From Clostridium sp. SCN 57-10 (GTDB lineage Bacteria; Bacillota; Clostridia; Oscillospirales; Butyricicoccaceae), in contig MEFT01000034.1 in the NCBI GenBank assembly GCA_001725215.1, forward strand, positions 1 to 10,247: a stretch of 10,247 nt of DNA. The letters run 5' to 3'. The position numbers and the translations under genes are program-made. Below are positions 7,414-10,247 of the stretch, in pieces (position 1 is the stretch's first letter; each line of letters begins with the position of its first letter). The notes beneath the pieces were generated by a model. The model had not been told where the DNA came from. It made no database searches and worked only from the letters and a program-made list of their open reading frames with translations.

Positions 7414-7426
7414 AAATTCGGTCGTA

Positions 7427-7657
7427 TCAGACGCGCTCTTTGATGTATTCAACCACGTCGCCGATGGTCTTCATCTTTTCAAGCGAGTTTTCCTCGATTT
7501 CACCGATGCCGAAAGCCTGTTCCACGGCCATCATCAGTTCGACGATATCGATGGAGTCTGCATTAAAATCGTCGACAAACGACGTTTCCATGGTCACATC
7601 ATCGGGGCTAACTCCGAACTGGTCCGCAACCAGCTCAGTGAGTTTTTCAAAAATCAT
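7427..7657 (-). CDS. acpP: Acyl carrier protein
   Basis: A 76-residue, strongly acidic acyl carrier protein that holds growing fatty acyl chains on a 4'-phosphopantetheine arm during type II fatty acid synthesis. The prosthetic-group serine is S35 in FNADSIDIVELMMAVEQ, matching the family DSL motif with Ile for Leu. Four-helix length and composition are normal. The segment after the second helix, FGIGEIEENSLEKMKTIGD, appears one residue longer than the usual FDIEI-type version and lacks the common proline/aspartate pattern. It follows plsX, which uses acyl-ACP as substrate, so the neighbourhood fits the primary ACP rather than a specialised one. The ATG at 7657-7655 has a near-perfect GGGAGGTGA site six bases upstream, and the gene has its own near-consensus promoter, as expected for a very abundant protein. 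Confidence 0.96.
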   Translation of the reverse strand: MIFEKLTELVADQFGVSPDDVTMETSFVDDFNADSIDIVELMMAVEQAFGIGEIEENSLEKMKTIGDVVEYIKERV

Positions 7658-7663
7658 GCAAGT

Positions 7664-7672
7664 TCACCTCCC
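7664..7672 (-). promoter_or_regulatory. Strong ribosome binding site of acpP
   Basis: GGGAGGTGA on the minus strand, six bases before the acpP ATG, is among the best matches to the anti-Shine-Dalgarno sequence in the window. It is flanked by a short GTTC/GAAC inverted repeat (7662-7665 and 7673-7676) that could present most of the site in a 7-base loop. Four pairs are too few to rely on. Confidence 0.8.
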
Positions 7673-7697
7673 GAACCGCTTTCCGTATCACCTACGG

Positions 7698-7726
7698 ATT
7701 ATAGCAGAGCTTTCCCGGCTTGTAAA
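7698..7726 (-). promoter_or_regulatory. Near-consensus sigma-A promoter for acpP
   Basis: On the minus strand, TTTACA (7726-7721, five of six bases of TTGACA), a 17-base spacer, then a perfect TATAAT (7703-7698). The expected start near 7691 gives a leader of about 33 bases to the acpP ATG. The promoter lies in the 76-base plsX-acpP gap, starting 7 bases past the plsX stop, and no terminator is visible before it. acpP can therefore be made both by read-through and from its own strong promoter, fitting the need for far more ACP than PlsX. Confidence 0.88.
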
Positions 7727-7733
7727 CAGTTTT

Positions 7734-8783
7734 CTACTCGTTTTCTTTCTTAATCTCTGCTTCGCCTGCAAAGAGCTGCGTCACCTCGTCAACATGCGCC
7801 TCAATCTCGGCGATCATGCCGCTGCGCACATAGACGATCGCCTGCGATACGGCGGAGCGGATGGCATATGCGTCGCACGAGCCGTGCGCCTTAATGATCG
7901 GACGGCTGATGCCGAGCAGCGGCGCGCCGCCGACTTCTTTGTAATCAAGCATTTTCTTGAATGTGCGCAGGCCCGGCTTGACGATAAGCGCCGCAAGCTT
8001 GGTCAGTGCGTTGCGCATGAAAATCTCTTTGACCTTGCCGACGAAAAACATGCCGACGCCCTCTACCGTCTTGAGCACCACGTTTCCGGTAAATCCGTCG
8101 CACACGAGCACATCAGCAGCCCCCAGCGGAATGTCTCGGCCTTCGATATTGCCGACGAAATTGATCTTCCCCTGTTCGCTTGCGCGGCGCAGCAGCGCAT
8201 AAGTCTCGCGCAGCGTATCGGTTCCCTTCGTTTCCTCCGCACCGTTGTTGATCAGTCCGATGCGCGGGTTCTCAATGCCCATCTGCCGTTTGGCATAATA
8301 ATGACCCAGAAATGCGAACTGCAGCAGATATTCCGCCGTGCAGTCCACATTGGCGCCGCAGTCGATGAGCAGGCTTCCGCCGCGTTCGGTCGGCAAAATG
8401 GGGGCGAGCGCCGCGCGGCGAATGCCGCGGATGCGCTTGACCATGAGCGTACCACCCGCAAGCACAGCGCCCGTACTGCCCGCCGACACAAGCGCATCGC
8501 CCTCTCCCGCCGCAAGCATGGAAAGCGCGACAACGAGCGACGAATCCTTCTTGCGGCGCACGGCCTGCACGGCGTCGTCTTCCATCGTGATCACTTCAGA
8601 TGTGTGTGTGACCGTGATGCGCGTGTCTTCCCGCGCGCCGAACTCGCTCAGCAGCGGCTCGATCTGCGCACGGTCGCCGACGAGCACGATCTGCTCGCCA
8701 AACTCGCGCGCGGCAAGCACCGCACCCTCTACCACCGAGCGCGGCGCGTTGTCTCCCCCCATTGCATCCAGGATAATTTTCAT
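7734..8783 (-). CDS. plsX: PlsX, phosphate acyltransferase (acyl-ACP:phosphate transacylase)
   Basis: A 349-residue PlsX, slightly longer than the B. subtilis enzyme of about 333 residues. It converts acyl-ACP and phosphate to acyl-phosphate, which PlsY uses to acylate glycerol-3-phosphate, linking fatty acid synthesis to phospholipid synthesis; it acts as a peripheral membrane protein. Family motifs seen are the N-terminal KIILDAMGGDNAPRSVVEGA, DALVSAGSTGAVLAGG, LPTERGGSLLIDCGANVDC, GNIEGRDIPLGAADVLVCDG followed by FTGNVVLKTVEG, and KEVGGAPLLGI. The ATG at 8783-8781 overlaps the trmFO TGA in an ATGA junction. A GGGAGG site lies seven bases upstream within the end of trmFO, so it can initiate by itself and by coupling. 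The partner acpP follows directly. The fapR and fabHDG genes seen next to plsX in some Firmicutes are not in the window. Confidence 0.98.
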   Translation of the reverse strand: MKIILDAMGGDNAPRSVVEGAVLAAREFGEQIVLVGDRAQIEPLLSEFGAREDTRITVTHTSEVITMEDDAVQAVRRKKDSSLVVALSMLAAGEGDALVSAGSTGAVLAGGTLMVKRIRGIRRAALAPILPTERGGSLLIDCGANVDCTAEYLLQFAFLGHYYAKRQMGIENPRIGLINNGAEETKGTDTLRETYALLRRASEQGKINFVGNIEGRDIPLGAADVLVCDGFTGNVVLKTVEGVGMFFVGKVKEIFMRNALTKLAALIVKPGLRTFKKMLDYKEVGGAPLLGISRPIIKAHGSCDAYAIRSAVSQAIVYVRSGMIAEIEAHVDEVTQLFAGEAEIKKENE

Positions 8784-10099
8784 AGGACATCCTCCCTCAT
8801 CCGCTCGCGCAGCGTGTCAATCTCATGCAGCGCACGCTCCGCGACGGCAAGATACCGCTCGCGTTTCCCCCGAATCCGCATCCCGAGCGGTGCTATCATT
8901 CCAAAGTTGATATTCATCGGCTGGTAATCGTGTCCGTCGTACTCGCTGACGTGCAGCGCAAGCGCACCGAGCGCCGTTTCGCGCGGAAACACAATGGGCT
9001 CGCGCCCCGCAAGCTGCCGCGCTGCATGAATGCCGGCGCAAAGACCGGACGCGCATGACTCGATATACCCCTCCACGCCGGTGATCTGTCCCGCGAACCA
9101 AACATCCGGGCAGCTTTTCAGGCGATAAAATCCGTCAAGCAGCTGCGGCGCGTTTAAAAAGCTGTTGCGGTGCATGACACCGTAGCGGTAGTATTCCGCG
9201 TTTTGCAACGCGGGAATCATGCCGAACACGCGCTTCTGCTCGGGAAACTTGAGGTGGGTCTGAAAGCCGACGAGGTTAAACATGGTTTTTTCTCGGTTGT
9301 CGGCACGCAGCTGCAACACGGCATAGGCGCGCTCGCCTGTGCGCGGATCGGACAGGCCGACCGGCTTCATCGGGCCGTAGCGCAGCGTATCTTCTCCGCG
9401 ACGCGCCATGACCTCTACGGGCATACAACCCTCGAACACCTTTTTGTCTTCAAACCCGTGCACCGGAGCTTCCTCGGCGGTGGCGAGCGCCTGTACAAAC
9501 GCGATATATTGCTCGCGCGTCAGCGGACAGTTGATATAATCGGCTGTTCCCTTATTATAGCGCGAGGCAAAATAGGCACTTTCCATATCGATGCTGTCAA
9601 AGCTGACGACGGGCGCTGCCGCATCATAAAAATGCAGCCGTGCTTCACCGCCGATTAATGTGCCGACGGCATCTGCCAGCGCACCCTCCGTCAGCGGGCC
9701 ACTCGCGATGATGACAGGCCCCGACGGAATTTCATCAACGCGCTCGCGCCGCACCGTTATGCGCGGATGTGCCTCGATGCGCTGCGTCACAAGCGCCGCA
9801 AAGCCTTCACGGTCAACGGCGAGCGCGCCGCCCGCGGGCGTCTGCGTCGCATCGGCGCACTCCATAATAAGCGAGCCTGCGCACCGCAGTTCCTCTTTCA
9901 GAAGTCCGGGTGCGGTGGAAAGCGCGGCGCCGCGCAGCGAGTTGGAGCACACCAGCTCGGCGAAAAAGCCGGTGCTGTGTGCCGGGGAACGGTGTTCGGG
10001 GCGCATTTCATACAGTTCTACGTCGAAGCCGCGCTGCGCAAGCTGCCAGGCGGCTTCGCTGCCCGCCAGCCCCGCACCGATGATTTTGATCTTATTCAC
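8780..10099 (-). CDS. trmFO: TrmFO, folate/FAD-dependent tRNA (uracil-54-C5)-methyltransferase
   Basis: A 439-residue TrmFO (formerly Gid), close to the 435 of B. subtilis. It makes m5U54 (ribothymidine) in the tRNA T-loop using methylenetetrahydrofolate and reduced FAD instead of SAM. The FAD-binding GAGLAGSEAAWQLA (8-21) is at the N-terminus, followed by YEMRPEHRSPAH and the ELVCSNSLRG motif. Cysteines 51 and 225 (FEGCMPVEVMARRGEDT) correspond to the two functionally important cysteines of the B. subtilis enzyme, Cys53 and Cys226. GLCAGIHAARQLAG and MNINFGMIAPL near the C-terminus are also family-typical. The start is GTG at 10099-10097, overlapping the upstream stop by eight bases; only a weak AAAAGG lies about 12 bases upstream, so translation is probably coupled. 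The C-terminal TGA overlaps the plsX ATG. The topA-trmFO order is conserved in Firmicutes. Confidence 0.97.
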   Translation of the reverse strand: MNKIKIIGAGLAGSEAAWQLAQRGFDVELYEMRPEHRSPAHSTGFFAELVCSNSLRGAALSTAPGLLKEELRCAGSLIMECADATQTPAGGALAVDREGFAALVTQRIEAHPRITVRRERVDEIPSGPVIIASGPLTEGALADAVGTLIGGEARLHFYDAAAPVVSFDSIDMESAYFASRYNKGTADYINCPLTREQYIAFVQALATAEEAPVHGFEDKKVFEGCMPVEVMARRGEDTLRYGPMKPVGLSDPRTGERAYAVLQLRADNREKTMFNLVGFQTHLKFPEQKRVFGMIPALQNAEYYRYGVMHRNSFLNAPQLLDGFYRLKSCPDVWFAGQITGVEGYIESCASGLCAGIHAARQLAGREPIVFPRETALGALALHVSEYDGHDYQPMNINFGMIAPLGMRIRGKRERYLAVAERALHEIDTLRERMREDVL

Positions 10100-10247
10100 T
10101 CACTTGCTCTGCCTTTTCCGCGGATTTTGAGGCGGCCTTTTTTGCCGCCGACTTCTTTTCGGCCGTCTTCTTCTCGGCCGTCTTCTTCTCGGCCGTCTTC
10201 TTCTCGGCCGTCTTCTTCTCGGCCGTCTTCTTTTCGGCCGTCTTCTT
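10092..10247 (-). CDS. topA: Lysine-rich C-terminal tail of probable DNA topoisomerase I, partial
   Basis: The last 51 residues of a gene whose body lies beyond the right edge; the frame is open to the window end and stops at TAA 10094-10092. The tail holds six consecutive KKTAE units, then KKSAAKKAAS, and ends KSAEKAEQVSE. No catalytic part is visible. The topA assignment is inference: topA lies immediately upstream of trmFO in many Firmicutes, and Lys/Ala-rich C-terminal tails that bind DNA and aid processivity are known in several bacterial topoisomerase I proteins. An alternative is another nucleoid or RNA-binding protein with an H1-like tail. It overlaps trmFO by eight bases, so the two are cotranscribed. 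Confidence 0.55.
   Translation of the reverse strand, partial: KKTAEKKTAEKKTAEKKTAEKKTAEKKTAEKKSAAKKAASKSAEKAEQVSE
10158..10247 (-). repeat. 15-bp in-frame tandem repeat (six copies, runs to window edge)
   Basis: On the plus strand the core GGCCGTCTTCTT recurs every 15 bases from 10161, 10176, 10191, 10206, 10221 and 10236, separated by CTC or TTC. On the minus strand each unit encodes Lys-Lys-Thr-Ala-Glu. The only variation among the copies is a synonymous third-position change (GAA or GAG). Such near-identity at DNA level suggests recent expansion by slippage or unequal recombination, always in multiples of five codons. The array may continue outside the window. Confidence 0.93.

Noticed and set aside
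7348..7452. N-terminal extension of rnc to 7452
   Set aside because: The 35 extra residues would overlap the end of acpP and cross the intercistronic hairpin, and lack family similarity. The ATG at 7347 has an AAGGAGG site and the normal RNase III N-terminus.
7440..8927. Long plus-strand open frame (495 codons) opposite acpP and plsX
   Set aside because: It lies antisense to two clearly conserved genes, lacks recognisable domains, is rich in His/Arg as expected from the complement of GC-rich codons, and has no promoter or binding site of its own.
9554..9559. TATAAT on the minus strand inside trmFO
   Set aside because: It encodes the RYNKG stretch within trmFO, and the hexamer at 17-base spacing (AAAGTG) does not resemble a -35.
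1..10247. CRISPR arrays, insertion sequences, phage genes, tRNA or rRNA genes, defence or toxin-antitoxin systems
   Set aside because: None seen. Apart from the in-frame KKTAE tail repeats there are no regularly spaced repeats, no transposase-like frames and no structured RNA outside the short intergenic hairpins. Nearly all of the window is accounted for by ten housekeeping genes.

Overview
This window is a compact block of bacterial housekeeping genes, all on the minus strand, so transcription runs from high to low coordinates. The sequence is clearly GC-rich. Shine-Dalgarno sites are strong and purine-rich, promoters are sigma-A-like, and GTG and TTG starts occur. The gene order (probable topA, trmFO, plsX, acpP, rnc, Elp3-like radical SAM, smc, ftsY, rph, rdgB) points to a GC-rich member of the Clostridia (Firmicutes/Bacillota). 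That taxonomic call is inferred from synteny and protein character, not from a search. Both window ends cut through genes.

Layout in the direction of transcription. (1) 10247-10092: the last 51 residues of a lysine-rich protein tail made of six KKTAE repeats, probably the C-terminus of DNA topoisomerase I. (2) 10099-7734: trmFO (tRNA m5U54 methyltransferase, GTG start) and plsX (acyl-phosphate synthesis), joined by overlaps of 8 and 4 bases. (3) 7733-7658: a near-consensus promoter followed by a strong ribosome binding site that drives acpP. (4) 7657-5681: acpP, a strong intercistronic hairpin, rnc (RNase III), then an Elp3-like radical SAM protein overlapping rnc by an ATGA junction. The unit closes with an intrinsic terminator that contains the radical SAM stop codon. 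(5) 5680-5601: an extended -10 promoter. (6) 5600-1: smc (TTG start), ftsY, rph and the N-terminal two thirds of rdgB, separated by 8-13 bases with their own Shine-Dalgarno sites.

The genes cover phospholipid and fatty acid synthesis (plsX, acpP), RNA maturation and modification (trmFO, rnc, rph, probably the radical SAM protein), chromosome organisation (probable topA, smc), membrane protein targeting (ftsY) and nucleotide-pool cleaning (rdgB). The visible signals suggest three nested transcription units: read-through from topA-trmFO-plsX, an acpP-rnc-radical SAM unit, and an smc-ftsY-rph-rdgB unit.

I see no mobile element, CRISPR array, tRNA, rRNA, integration site or non-coding stretch over 80 bases. 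I found no convincing undescribed system. The points most worth checking are the Elp3-like radical SAM protein of unknown substrate, the hairpin just upstream of rnc, the tandem-repeat tail at the right edge, and the tightly packed terminator/promoter between the radical SAM gene and smc.
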